Below, piece after piece: positions 24,357 to 37,400 of a stretch of 64,000 bases of DNA; within the stretch, counting starts at the first letter, position 1, and every line of letters begins with the position of its first letter. The DNA is taken from NCBI GenBank assembly GCA_032622095.1, contig CP136063.1, positions 90,123,980-90,187,979 on the forward strand. Direction: 5' to 3'. The translations under genes were made by a program, and so were the position numbers. Source of the stretch: Siphonodentalium dalli. Lineage: Eukaryota > Mollusca > Scaphopoda > Gadilida > Siphonodentaliidae. Below the pieces are notes generated by a model, which did no database searches, was not told the origin of the DNA, and saw only the letters and a list, made by a program, of their open reading frames with translations.

Positions 24357-26693
24357 TAGGGCCTGACGAAGCTTCGAGATTCGATTCGATTTCGAATCTT
24401 ATGTTTCGATTCGATTCGAAAGCGGTCGTGTGATTCGGGATATTTTGAATCTTTGTATACAAGTCCTTTATCACCGGGAATAGACTGCATTATATTAGTG
24501 ATGAGCCGATAATCGGGAACGACAATCGGAATTGGCCGATTGTGGCCCATCGGATGACAATCGGTACTCGGGTTTGAACATCGGGATTTCCGATTGTCTA
24601 AATAATAAATGAGTGCTTGTTTTTCTTCAATAAACTGTTTTAAATATGACGATATTTTGTTGAATAAATGACCAGTAAACATGGGGAAAGTGATACCAAA
24701 CACAAACTTGATATACATACATGTCTTCTGCAATACCCCGGCCGTACCTGTGTCTATGTTTGAACAATATATTAGTGGGGATCGCCGGGAAGCACATGAC
24801 ACTTTGGGTTAGAGTGAGGCAGCGAGCATGACGCCGTGATTGCGCATAATAATTCATTAATTATTGGCATACCGAACAGTCGTTTCAGTGGATTGATTTC
24901 TTTAGCATTGTGATGTACACAACGTACATATCATGGGACTCATGTACGCCCATAGGTAACTTTATTGTTCGTCAACATGTAGACATTTTGATTTATGTAT
25001 GTCAAACTATCAAAAATCAAAATGTATGCATACGCAGTACAACAAAGCTGTCTATATAGTACATACAGCGTAACAGGTATAAACACTACTATAGAAACCG
25101 AAAGTGCATGTCACGTGACTTTAAATAGTTGAAGACAATGTCATTCCATCCAGTCAGCATCGTGTGACGTCACGTATATGTCACCACAAATGATTATTAT
25201 GATGATCACGCCGAAATTGAATCGTGTCTGTGAAATTGACATGAACATGGTGTAACTTGCAACTAGTTCAGTCGGCTCATTCCTTTGATGTGATGTCTTT
25301 GAATTGGGATCAAAGAAAAATGCCGTTTGATGAATTGTTATCAAAAACGGACCATGGACATGTCATCATGCACGTGGCTACATCAAACTTTCAAAAAATT
25401 TGTTGTGGAATAGCCTAGAATACATGGGTATGTTGCCTGTATTCGATCACTAGTCTGCCCATACCATGCACCTATCTACTTACCCAAACATATACTTATG
25501 TATACAGTGTACTGGCATATTACTACGTTTGTTGCTTGGTTCTAATTCTAAGTATTATATAACACATATAACATATTCTGCTATAATTATTGAAATAATC
25601 GGAATCGGCACCTGAATCGGCCGATTGTGATCTCAAATAATCGGCAATCGGCGCATGGCTCTATTTGACAATCGGCTCATCACTACATTATATATACAAT
25701 CTGGCACCTCTGTGGTCCAATGTGTATAGTTGAGAAAACTTGAGTTGTCCAATAGCCCACTGCTCATATATATATATTGGCCTACCAGTCCCAGCGCTGG
25801 TTACTCGTGCCAGGTCGGTGGGTTACTCGTGCAACCTGCTGGTAGGTCTGTGGTGGTTCGCGTGTTCATCACGGTTGTACCATAATCGTAGCGCACATGG
25901 GTTTCCTCCACCACATAAAACCAGCAATGTTGCGATTTTGCCCGGCCCCAGCTGTGGGACATATTTGTATGTCGGTATTTGACATTCTTACCAGAAAAGC
26001 CTATATTGCGTTACTCAACTCAATCAAATAATATATTTTTTAAATTTAAAAACTTAACACGATATAAATAAATTAAATAAACATTTTGGGCTCCAACATT
26101 TTGTATCCAAATCCGGTCAACATCTTTATACAGCATATGTTATCCGGGAAATGGAATATGGTTGACCATTTATAGCTTTCATGACAACTCAATTGATCCG
26201 ATGGATAGGCCCAAGTTGGGATACTATACATAGATCCTGTAATCCCGTTTGCGTATGCGTCATTCCCAAGTCACGATGTGCAATTTTGATATCGCGCGTG
26301 CCTGCTGTGCGCGACAGGGTGAAGTGTATACATGTGCAGAAGAGTTTCCATTTGCAATGACTCGAATCAGACTCCATTGACTCCAAAGTTCCAAACTGCT
26401 TACTTTCACGAGCTTCACACATAGTCCCAGTGGCACAAAATGTGAAATGATGTCGTGCCATTCTCATATATTAAACTGTTTAAAACTGATTAAATACTGT
26501 TCATATCATGTCATAGAAATTAAGTTTAATTAACCCCTTCGTAATCTCACTGACGTTATAAAATCATCGGACATTTGCCCCCATTTTTGTTCGTACCTCC
26601 CACTCATCGGTACCGCCAATCTACTAAAGTGTTTGAAAAATATTCGATTCGAGATTCGATTCGATGTTGATATTGCCGATTCGTCGGGCCCTA
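24357..26693. mobile_element. hAT-like element (outer), non-autonomous
   Basis: The termini are TAGGGCCTGACGAA and TTCGTCGGGCCCTA, followed inward by ATTCGATTCGA-rich subterminal repeats. Flanking 8-bp duplications are GTGAAATG (24349-24356) and GTGTAATG (26694-26701), one mismatch apart. The 8-bp target and short TIRs indicate hAT. No transposase ORF was found. It is split by the inner element. Confidence 0.8.
24496..25685. mobile_element. hAT-like element (inner), non-autonomous
   Basis: The termini are TAGTGATGAGCCGAT and ATCGGCTCATCACTA, with CGGAAT/ATCGG-rich subterminal repeats. They are flanked by perfect 8-bp duplications CATTATAT (24488-24495 and 25686-25693). It is 1190 bp long with no transposase. 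It inserted into the outer element and is therefore younger. Confidence 0.88.
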
Positions 26694-27030
26694 GTGTAAT
26701 GCACTGTATGCCATTATTAAAGAAGGCGGATCACACAAAATTACATTCTTTGTAGTTTCTAATGATCATTGGCCATGAAGCATTATTAACATGTTTGTTA
26801 TTTGATGTCAAACATTGTTTCTGATGTTGCGACTGTCATCTTATCTAGTAGACATTGCCATGACACAGATTGTGCACACACTGTCAAACAACATTTGTAG
26901 ATGCATAGATTGGGGGAGGGGGGACTGATATGCTCCATTTACAAACTGTTTCTGATGGAGATCTTTAGAACTGAGGGTATTAAAAGTGTCTGAAATCTAT
27001 ATAAACTATTTGGCTGAATTGCTAATTACC

Positions 27031-27199
27031 TACTCTCAGGTGCCTAATAATCGTGATGGACTAATAATAGAGATTTAGGCTGAACTTAATAATAGTGATG
27101 GCAATTTCACTCTGTCTCAATGCCAAATAATAGTGATCATTGGCAATTTTCTCCAAAATTAATAATCGTGCTGAAACTATTATTATGCACCTGAGAGTA
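27031..27199. mobile_element. 169-bp MITE with TA-type ends
   Basis: TACTCTCAGGTGCCTAATAA ... ATTATTATGCACCTGAGAGT A. Internal AATAATAGTGATGG motifs are repeated. It ends 70 bp before the zinc-finger relic. Confidence 0.75.
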
Positions 27200-27272
27200 C
27201 TGGTATACATACGTCATATCCATCTGTGAGTCTCTGTTGGAGATTAGGGGCTAAGTTTGAAAATAAAACAAA

Positions 27273-27811
27273 ATGCTTCGGCAGTGTGATTTATCATCTT
27301 TTTTCAAGAAACATAAACCTCAATCTGACAGTGGTGTAGATTTGACTGAACAGAATACTGGTAAGCATGAAGATGAGAGTGAGCCTGCTTGTACCACTCC
27401 TAAAAGTAAAACATTGGCAAATGAGGTTAATAATATAATTGCAACAACCAAAATTAAACCTGATGTGTGGACAATGCAAAGTGGGAAGCCAAACAACTTA
27501 CTTACCCATGGATCAGCATGGATCATTTGTATTGATGGAAAGCTAGGGTGTCATGATTGCGGGAGGTTGATAGAGTTGGGTTTAAACAAGACACAGGGAG
27601 TGTACATTAGCAGGGAGTGGCGAGATGTACCATCGAGGTGACAGGCAAATCCCATGAGCCCGCACTCACATCATTGTGCAAGAAAAAGGCAGCTGATCTC
27701 CTTAAGAAAATAATAAATGCTGTCCAAAAAAGAGTGGGTACCCTTGGAAATGAATGGGAAGTGAATTTGGCGATGCACAATCTTTGTGCAACAAAACGAT
27801 CCAGAAACTAG
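27273..27811 (+). pseudogene. Frameshifted zinc-finger relic (KIAA1586-like / hAT-related)
   Basis: An open frame from ATG 27273 to 27641 (QCDLSSFFKKHKP ... GKLGCHDCGRLIELGLNKTQG, VYISREW) continues, after a +1 or -1 shift near 27620-27640, in another frame to 27811 (VTGKSHEPALTSLCKKKAAD). The combined order C-x2-C, then LG..K.QGV..S.EW, V.GK, and TSL.KK is that of the N-terminal zinc-binding module of KIAA1586-like and ZMYM-like proteins. Those are common in invertebrate genomes and related to hAT transposases. The terminal His residues and all downstream domains are missing. It lies 1 kb before CCDC24 on the same strand and is not part of it. Confidence 0.45.
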
Positions 27812-28084
27812 AATAATTTTCCTATAAGAAAATACTAGTCGCATAAATTCACCTTTTTCCAGACACCCCTTGCATTTCTCACCCCTACTATATATACAAC
27901 ACAAAGACCATCAATTTCTTTAAATTTTTCCCAACAAAAATATAGCCAACAAAATTTCTATTTGCCTGGGCTTTTTCGTCCGCTCAGCCGATAGCTGATG
28001 CTAATTAACGAAGACTGATATACATGTGCATCTTTCCACATGTTTCATATCTGTTTTGTTCATGTGCATATTATAAATAAAATT

Positions 28085-28102
28085 ATCCTATCCTATCCTA
28101 CT
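28085..28102 (+). repeat. TATCC pentamer tail, possible retrotransposon 3' end
   Basis: AATAAAATTATCCTATCCTA TCCTACTGG: an AATAAA followed by three pentamers. Such tails end some non-LTR retrotransposons (family knowledge). No LINE coding sequence was seen upstream. Confidence 0.3.
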
Positions 28103-28282
28103 GGTGCATTGTATAATGCAGGTACATGTACACCATACACCCATATTAATTCAGTTTCTATGTGTTTTAGCTTACCCATATGAGCCCTTTTAGCAGCCTC
28201 ACTTTTCAAGTTCAAAAGATTTGAAACCTCACATTCATATCCAATCTCTAACAATTTCAGATGCTGGTTCAAAATGTGATAT

Positions 28283-28441
28283 ATGATGGCTGAGTCACCT
28301 CCATACGACATTCATGGCTATGAGCCACCTCCATGTTTGTGGAATGTTATGGAGCAGAACATTCCCAAACATGAGAGGTCAGAGATCAGAAACATGCTGG
28401 GTGTCTCCCTGATTGATCAGAGTCTGGAGTTACATGATGAG
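28283..28441 (+). CDS. CCDC24: CCDC24 coding exon 1
   Basis: Residues 1-53, ending ...SLELHDE before the donor GTGAGT at 28442 (phase 0). It carries the most conserved block of the family: CLWNVMEQNIP, ERSEIRNMLG and DQSLEL. Start: two consecutive ATG codons at 28283 and 28286; the second gives MAESPP and could equally be used. Confidence 0.92.
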
Positions 28442-31400
28442 GTGAGTTCAGAAGTCACTCAGTCACAAATCTCATATTATCAATGTCAAGTCAATTTTTT
28501 AAAAATATTCAGAAAAACAAAGGTAATTTCTTATATTTACACACACAAATGCATTCGCACTGAGGAACATGAATGCAGGACGGTGGTTGGTCGTAAATAC
28601 GTCATGTGATGTTGCACGGAGACCCTACTTGCTTTCATAATGTGTAGATGCAACTTGCAATGTTGGAAATTGGTGCCTAATGCTCTTTTAATTTGCCACT
28701 TGACTTGGTTGAACGTAAATATAAGTAATGGATGTTGATTTTGTTGCATTCCATAGAGTATGGATGCAAGTTGGTCTGACATTTTATGTGTGAAACTCGA
28801 AACAAAAAATGTCAGACCAACTTGCATCCATTCTCTACAAGCAAATCAACATCCATTTCTTTAATAAAGGCCCATGACACAGTAGTTTTATGATGACAAG
28901 TATACTACCAATTGTATTCTAAACACTTTAATACCGGATGTCTGCTGAAATAGGTGTAGATTTCAGTAAAACTCTACCCAAAGTTTCCATTCGAAAATCC
29001 TTCAATTTGAAACTTCACTTGGAAACATTGGTAAGAATGTTAAAGAAAACTAATAAGTATTTCACCACAAATGGGGTAACACTGTGGAATGTAGTTGGTC
29101 ATACTTGTATACTCATCACCATAAAATTTCTATGCCATGGGCCTCTGCCAGAAATTGACACTTTTTCTTTGATATTTATCAACATCCACTATTTTTTTTC
29201 AACTTGAAACTGCATGATTCCTGAACATGAGGCCAGCTTGGATTATATGTGTTTAGGGCTGTAATCATACATATATTCATGATATACAGTAACACATTTT
29301 GCAATACAACCCCGCCATATGATAAGTATCACAATACATTTAAATGCAGTTGATACTCTACTGAATAGTCAAATACAACAGATACACTTGTATTTCTATT
29401 ATTGGACCAATTTCCGTTTGCTTATTTTTAGCTGACTGTTTGCGCTTCTTGACTTACAGTAATTGCCTAAATAATCGACTCCTTTAGGCCAAAAAAAATA
29501 CCTGTGTTTCTGGTGACATGCAAGAAAAAAATAGGGGCGGGGGGGGTGGCTTTTCATTTTATTTTATTTTTTCATTTTATTTTCAACTGCTCGAAATAAA
29601 TTTGAATGCGACCACCAAGCCAACTTCTCCTTGTTTGTAATTGACTATAAAATAATAAAACTAAGTAGATTCTATTAGAATATAGTGTAATTTATTGTTT
29701 TATTGTAAAAGCAAGGAAACATTATTTAAACAGTAAAATAACTTTATGTGGTATTTGAATAATAATAATATTAAATACAGTGAATTTAACATTAAAGAAA
29801 CACAGAGAGCACAAAAACTAACATTTGCATCATTACAGTCTATGTATGCCTGCACTATTTCACGATTAATTTAATAGCATACATGTTATTAAACGATGTG
29901 TTTTGTACCGAACTAGATAAATATGGAAATTTTCCAACCTAAATTGGGGTGGTCTAATTTGGGGACATCAGACACGGCGTGCCGACCATGGTTCGTCATG
30001 TCGTGAGAAAAATTATAAATCTAAACCCGTGAAATGCAGTATCTTGGCTTCTAACAGGACATATATCTCGCAATAGAATGGATATATTTCCATCCTGTAC
30101 TAGTTTAATTGAAGTTTTATTACATTTCTGAAAAAATTTCATCACTTTAATAAATCCTGCCCTTTTAAATAGATATGACATATGATATATATCCAATTTT
30201 AGAGCGTGTACTAGTATTTGTATTTAAAAAAAAAAAAAATAGGGGGCGGGCGGGTCACCGGAACAGGTATATATTTTTTTGGCCTTAGCAGAATTATGGG
30301 TAATTTTTCAGGATTTAGTCGGAAATATGGATTGTTGCAATTCATCGGAAAGCTCTCACTAAATGACCCATAATTCTGCTGTGGTTAAGGAGTTGATTAT
30401 TTAGGGCATTGCTGTACACATAAATTATAGTTAAGTTTCAACCCATATACTCTCACTTATGTTCAATGGGGTTGAGTCGCCCCCTGTAATAATCGTTTAC
30501 AATTAACATTTGACTCGATTGCACAGACGTCTTTCTGAATAATCAGTTGACAGCAACACAATCTATTCGTTTTAGCCAAATATACATCCTGATCAAAAGA
30601 AATTCTGCAATCAGTGTTTAGTATTTTAAGTATACAGTAATGCCCAAAGTATATGACCCTTTAACCCCAGCAGAATTATGGGAAATTTTTCAGGATTTAG
30701 TCGGAAATATGGCTTGTTGCCATTCATCGGAATGCTCTCACCAAGAGCTTTCCGATGAATGGCAACAAGCCATATTTCCGTCTAAATCCTGAAAAATTTC
30801 CCATAATTCTGCTGTGGTTAAAGGGTCGATACTTAGGGAATTGCTGTAGCATGCTTGATATATATCAACACAAGCATGTGGGTTGTGATAAAATCAATAG
30901 CAAATGTGTGGAATGACTTTTTCTGTGTTGAGTTTGCAAGCAAACATTGTGCATTCAATTCAACCTCTGATTGGTCAAACATGTCTCATGTGATCGTTTT
31001 GTTTGTAAAGTTAGCTGTAAACAGAGACACATGGAATGTGCAATAAATTATAAATGTTGTTTTTCTGTGAGAAAGAAGAATCATTATACGGATCAAATTT
31101 GGAGCATGGTATACTATTATAGTGTCAACATACTGCCTGTACTAGTTCTTGATCTGACACACAAATTGTTCCTTGCTGACTATCACTGTCGGACTATATA
31201 TGCCACTCACACTGTGTAGGGAGTGACAATACTTGAAAAAATGAGGTCCCCAGAGGGTGAATTTAGTGATGCTATCCCAGACAGCAGGCTAGGATCACCA
31301 AATTCACCCTCTGTGAACCTCATTCTACTGATGCCTCAACTGCTATGGGATATCTAGGATCAGGTTTAAGTTCACCAGTTGAAGTTGAAAGTGATGTCCA

Positions 31401-34400
31401 CCCATTAATCACCTTAATTATGCATTTTATCTTTTGCATATTAGGGGATACATGTATAGAAACTGAACAGAAGGGGAAGAGTAACTTAAAAACAATGTTA
31501 ATTTGAGACTATAGATACTTCTCAGAAGATGCGGCCTAAGCAGAATGTGGGGTGGATATAGTGATGCTAGCCCGCTGTGCTGTAAATGACAGACAATATT
31601 GCAAGGCTTGGGGTGTGGCAATGTCACTAGGGTATATTATTGTATGAGTTATTTTATAAATTTCAATCGTTATCCTAGACTGAACACCACCTTCATATTT
31701 TAAATACTGAATTCTCCCTGTTGTTTATTTAATAGCTCAACTTGACAAGTTGGAGCTATTGCCATGGGTTGGCGTCTGTCCGTCCATGTGTCTGGACACT
31801 TGTCTGCCAAAAATCCTTTGCTACACCCTATAAGCTACACCCCTCATCCGATGGATCGTCAAGTGACCTCCAGATGGGAGCCATCAAATTTCTCCGTAAT
31901 TTGTTAAAAAACAAGGTGCCAGCAGCCATCTTGGATTTGCATTTAAATCCATCGGCACACCCTGTAGCCCACATTTATTGGAGATTTGTTTTTGAAAATA
32001 TATAGACATGTTCAGGATCTCCTCTAGAAGGGAGCTATTGAATTTGAATGATTTTCAATTACAAACGTGGCCACCACAGCCATCTTGGATTTCACTCATT
32101 CCATGACTCAATTTGTTGGCACACCCTATATAGTCTACATCTATTGGAGAAATGTTTGAAATGAAAAGAGTTTCAACTACACAATGCAATCCCTTTACTA
32201 AAACATTTTGACTATCCTTATTCTTTATCATTCCATTGAATCCATTGGCTGCTCAGCAAAATATGAATGCCTTTCCAAGTTTAGCTTACAGTTTCATAGA
32301 CACATTCATTCATATATTGGGAAATGATACAAATTGTATTGATATTGTCACAATACAAGCATTTTCTGACGAATTATGTGATGAGGTGAGACATAGCAAA
32401 AATGAGAGCAAAAAATATCTAGTTGCAGCACAATAGTAGTCTTTATAGTTAGGGTGCTCTAGCGCTGCCAATGATAAATTTGTCCAGGTTTTTGACACAT
32501 TTTGCCAATAACTGTGTTTCCACTCCATACAGCTAAAGTTGTTGATAAAAACTTTCAAAAATGATGTACCCATTCATATATTCCTACGAAATGTACAGAG
32601 GTATTGTTTATATCACATGAATTCATCTACCTTCCTCTCTGCCTTCAGATTAATGTTCTGCTTGACATATGGCGAGAATACAGGGCAGAGCACGCTGGCG
32701 AACAGAAAAACCTTCCTGAACCACCACTAGTCAGGGACAGGCTTGTTCAGGAAATCTGCTTTCTCGTAGAAAATATCAAAGACAAAGCACGAACTCGTGG
32801 AACGTATGTCTTTCTTCACTTGCTTTAGACATAGCTCATGTACATCTGACAATTATGTACCACACTTGACCACCTCTGCTATAAAAATGTTGCAAAAGAT
32901 ATTAATTATTTTGGCTCTTCCTTACAGAAAATACCTTGATTGACATAACTCTATATCCATTTAATATCCTTCAGATACAATAAATCCATCAACTGTGTAG
33001 AACAAAATTTGCTCATCACTGAGTCATCATAGCTTCCTATTAGATTGTTATAGCATTCGTTTATTCTTTTCGATGTGCGGTGCTTGAATATTCTGTTTAT
33101 GACTAACTCAGAGCCCAGTAGTATGCCTTTTTATGAAGTGTATCTGTTAAAGATGCATAATCCAAATTAATGCTCCCGAATAATATTTCTTTGGCTTCGG
33201 GGTAAAAAATATTTTAATCGAGTCGAGGAACCCACCCATCAAAGAAAGCTCAGAGTGGTCAGATATAGATTTTTGAAATCTGTTATTTTTCACCACTGGT
33301 ACTTTTTGGCGTCCTGGCAAAAAGTCAATGAGTCGATAGTCTCGGACCAAATTGCGGATGAAGATGGATAACTCTATAATCAAGTGGCTTTGTGTGTCAG
33401 TTACTTGAAAATTGGCCAAATTTCATTGAACAAAATGTTGATAAATAACAGGTTTTGGGCAATTTTATACTATAGTTGACAGTGGTTAGCATTACTTTTG
33501 GACAATTAATTGATTCTCATAACTGAAGCGGCATTTTTAAAAATGTTGTTGTTGGAATCTGATGATGTTGGGACCATCAAATTGGATTGAGTACCTTATC
33601 TCATAATTTTATTGTCAGATTATTCTGCAATTTTTAACTAATGTCAATAAAGAAATTGGTTGAGGCTAAATTGGCTATTGCGGCTCTATGGATAAGTTTA
33701 ACATTTTCTATACTAAATACTCATTAATTAGTAGTTCCCTTAATAGGTAATGTTCAGATAATAATTTCAACAAGTTGTTTGTTGAACTTATTATCTAAAC
33801 ATTTCCCACCAATGAATATGAATTCTTCTGCACTTGTATTATCATTTTGTCTAGCTGTCATCTGCTCCCATCCTAAACATCCATCCAAATGAATATTAGA
33901 CCATTACAATATATACTTTCATAATTGAATGGAAGAATCCATTCAGTATAGAAAGGGTTAAGTTTACCCAAAATCCCTAAAAAGTTAATTAGTTTAACCT
34001 GTATTTGCGGAATGTGGACCAGGTTACCTGACTCTGGAATAAAGTTTGTGAGTATCTAAGAATGTGATGTCATAATGTTTCAAGACTATTTGTACATGTA
34101 TTCATAAAAAAACCTCATCCTGATTTGCTTTCAACCACTAAAATATGGGGAACAGCAAAAAAGGCAGACAATATCAGTTCTATAACTGTCTATAACTGTC
34201 ATTCACATTCTCTTGACATCTTCAAACAATGACTGAAGATGCACCTCATCAAGATTTACCCGCACACAACTAGCCGTAGATAGTGACATTACATCATGCT
34301 CGGTATCCTTATATTTACTTGTGTGTGATTGTATATCTTCTAATGTTTTATTATATTTTCCATGAGAGATTGAAATTCTGGGTAACCTGATCCACAGAGC

Positions 34401-37400
34401 CATGTAACAATTATCAAATCATCGTTAATAAGAGTAAGATTTATATTCGTTGTGCAATTGATTAAAGGCCTACTTAATTTTCGAACCCTCAGATCACATA
34501 TATAAAATATATGGCATATTATATACCATTTGAAAGAGTAAGCTCCAAAAGTTTGGCAAAACATTGTATTATCAACTTATCTGGTGTAATAAACTGTGAA
34601 CATGTTGTTTTTGTCGAGTTACCAACATGTTTTTGTGCTTAAGTTTCATCAGTTTTGTAGTGCAAAGTGTATCATTTTCAATGGAGAGGGAATAACTCTA
34701 TATCTTAAAGATAGAGTTATTCCCCTTCCATTGAAAATACATTTTAGTTTGAATTCTGTTGCATTCTGGGAGCCATAACTGGGGGGGGGGATCTTTCTAT
34801 GATTTCAGCTGTTTTCTGAGACACAGAAGTTTCAAATGGTAAATGGTGATGAATTATAGTATTTTAATAATATTTTATGGCATAGATTGTTATTAAAACT
34901 GCTTATCAAGGCACTATAAAAAAAATAATTGATGACCCGAAAATTAAATGGGCCTTTAATAAAAATGAGATATAACATGTTGACTATTGACACCATTAAA
35001 ATGGCTAAATTATTGTTTTGAACTTGTTCAGATAATAGATAAGATCTATGGATGTTTCCTACTCACTAAACGAAGCCTGAGTTTAGTGTGCCTGTCATTT
35101 GAAGTATTAGGTCATCAGAGAGTGAATTTAGTGATGCTATCCCGCATAGTGGGCTAGCATCACCAAATTCACCTTCTGGGGACCTCATTCTGCTTAGGCC
35201 TCATCTGCTATGGGAGACATAGACTCAGATTGAAGTTCCCACATTGGGAACCTCAATAAGCTGTCATCTGCCGATTTGGGGATATAGAGAAACAAAACTA
35301 AAAAAGAAATAGAATCTATGTGAATAAGTTTCTATGGAAATTTGATAATAAAGAAACATTCCAGAGAAGATGAGGTCTAAGCAGAATGAGGTCCCCAGAG
35401 GGTGAATTCAGTGATGCTATCCCGCCATGTGGGATAGCGTAACTAAATTCACCCTCTGGGGACCTCATTCTGAGGGTGAATTTAGTGATGCTAGCCTGCT
35501 ATGCGGGATAGCATCACTAAATCTGGGGACCTCATTCTGCAAATGACAGGCTCACTAAACTCAGACTTACACTAAACATACAACAGTGCAATTGATTTTG
35601 GTTTATTATAGTTTCGTCCTTAATTTGTTTCAGAGATGCTGATGAAACTTTAGCCAGACATAAATCAGAGGTCATAGACTATGCTCTTGATTCTAGCCGT
35701 ATGTATAGATTCATTATCTACCAGCATTATATGTAATAAATCCAAGCATATTTAGGTCAACATGACCTTCACGATTATGATTGGGTAGGTCATTCTGAAA
35801 TAAAATAGGTCAAAATAGTGAGAATTTAAATTGTCAGCTTAAATCACTAAATAAATGACCTTTAACCTTTTGTCAAAGAATTCTTCTTTAACCTTTTTAC
35901 TGCTGGATGACATCATGCATCATGTTCTTGGTCGTTGATGTTAAAGATACAGGCAGCCTTCTTTGTGGGCATTGCTGTTAAAATAGTCACATCTGCTAAA
36001 ACCACCATAAACAGAAAGAATATTATATAATAGACAGAATTTGTTCTTATACCAAATCATAAATATTGCGTACATTGCATGTTATTGTCACGGTTTTATG
36101 CTTTGTTATGTAAACAAACATAAAAAAAATTACAGTACCATTTGTTTATTGGCACCATCAACAATCGCATTCAAATCATACCAAATTTTATTTTAGTTGA
36201 CCCATACTACCCGCTGCCAGTTTAAAATCCAGCTAATCCACGTTACTTCATGCTTGGGGATATGATCAGACAGAAACGTGTGTTTTGTGAATAATATCAC
36301 ATCCATATCATCATTATGCTATACTATTAGTATATTCTTGAGGAAATCATCACAATTTCATAAATGTTATATCTAAATTATAAACAACAACGAACCACCC
36401 GTCCCTTTAAGGTCATTTTGCAGTACAAAACTATAATGGAAATAGCAAGAAAATCTTGAAACTGACTTCATGTAAAGTCTATTTCCATACACAGTCCTGG
36501 AACACTGTACACAGTTAAAATGTCAAGATGCATTCGATCCAAGGCACTAATTTCTGAGTTCCCTCTATGAATGATAGCTGTTTGGTAGTGCCTTCGACTA
36601 GGTCCATAGCAGTTGAGACATGTAGCACACAGCGAGATATTTTATGTCCGTACTCAGTACCAACATGTAGCAGCCAAGAGGTTAAAATAAGGCCTAGACT
36701 GCCCTTAACCCTTTACCCAACAGAAAGGCCCTGTGCCAATGCATTCTCTTATATATGCGAATCGACCATAGGTCGTCTCGCATATATAAGAGAATGCATT
36801 GGCTTAACACATTAAAAATTATAAAATTGTTAAAGAATGTAAGAAAAAATGGTAAAAAGTGTTAAAAACAGATTTTTTTTAGGCCAATGCATTCTCTTAT
36901 ATATGCGAGGCGACCTATGGTCGACTCGCATATATAAGAGAATGCATTGGCACAGGGTATAACTGTAACTATCACACTGTGGTCAAGGAGCCGGTTCCAA
37001 TGATATCCATATTTGTATGGTTCTATTGAGACAGACCGAAGATATTTTAGGCTGTTGAAGCTTTATTTGGCCGGTTTTGGCCGCTTTGTTGGGTAAAGGG
37101 TTAACCATGTTACTCATTGTAATTTAATCAAATATTACTCTCTAATATCTCTAATTATTGACAGAAGTGCATTCCCACAAATCTGTCTTCTGTGTTATCA
37201 TTCAGTTAATGTCAGTGCGATGACCTTAACCCTTTACCCAACAAACCGGCCAAAACCGGCCAAATAAAGCTTCAACAGCCTAAAATATCTTCGGTCTGTC
37301 TCAATAGAACCATACAAATATGGATATCAATGGAACCGGCTCCTTGACCACATTGTGATAGTTACAGTTATGCCCTGTGCCAATGCATTCTCTTATATAT

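Noticed and set aside
24302-24802. 166-codon open frame on the minus strand
   Set aside because: It crosses the left ends of both hAT-like elements and their target duplications, so it cannot be an ancestral coding frame.
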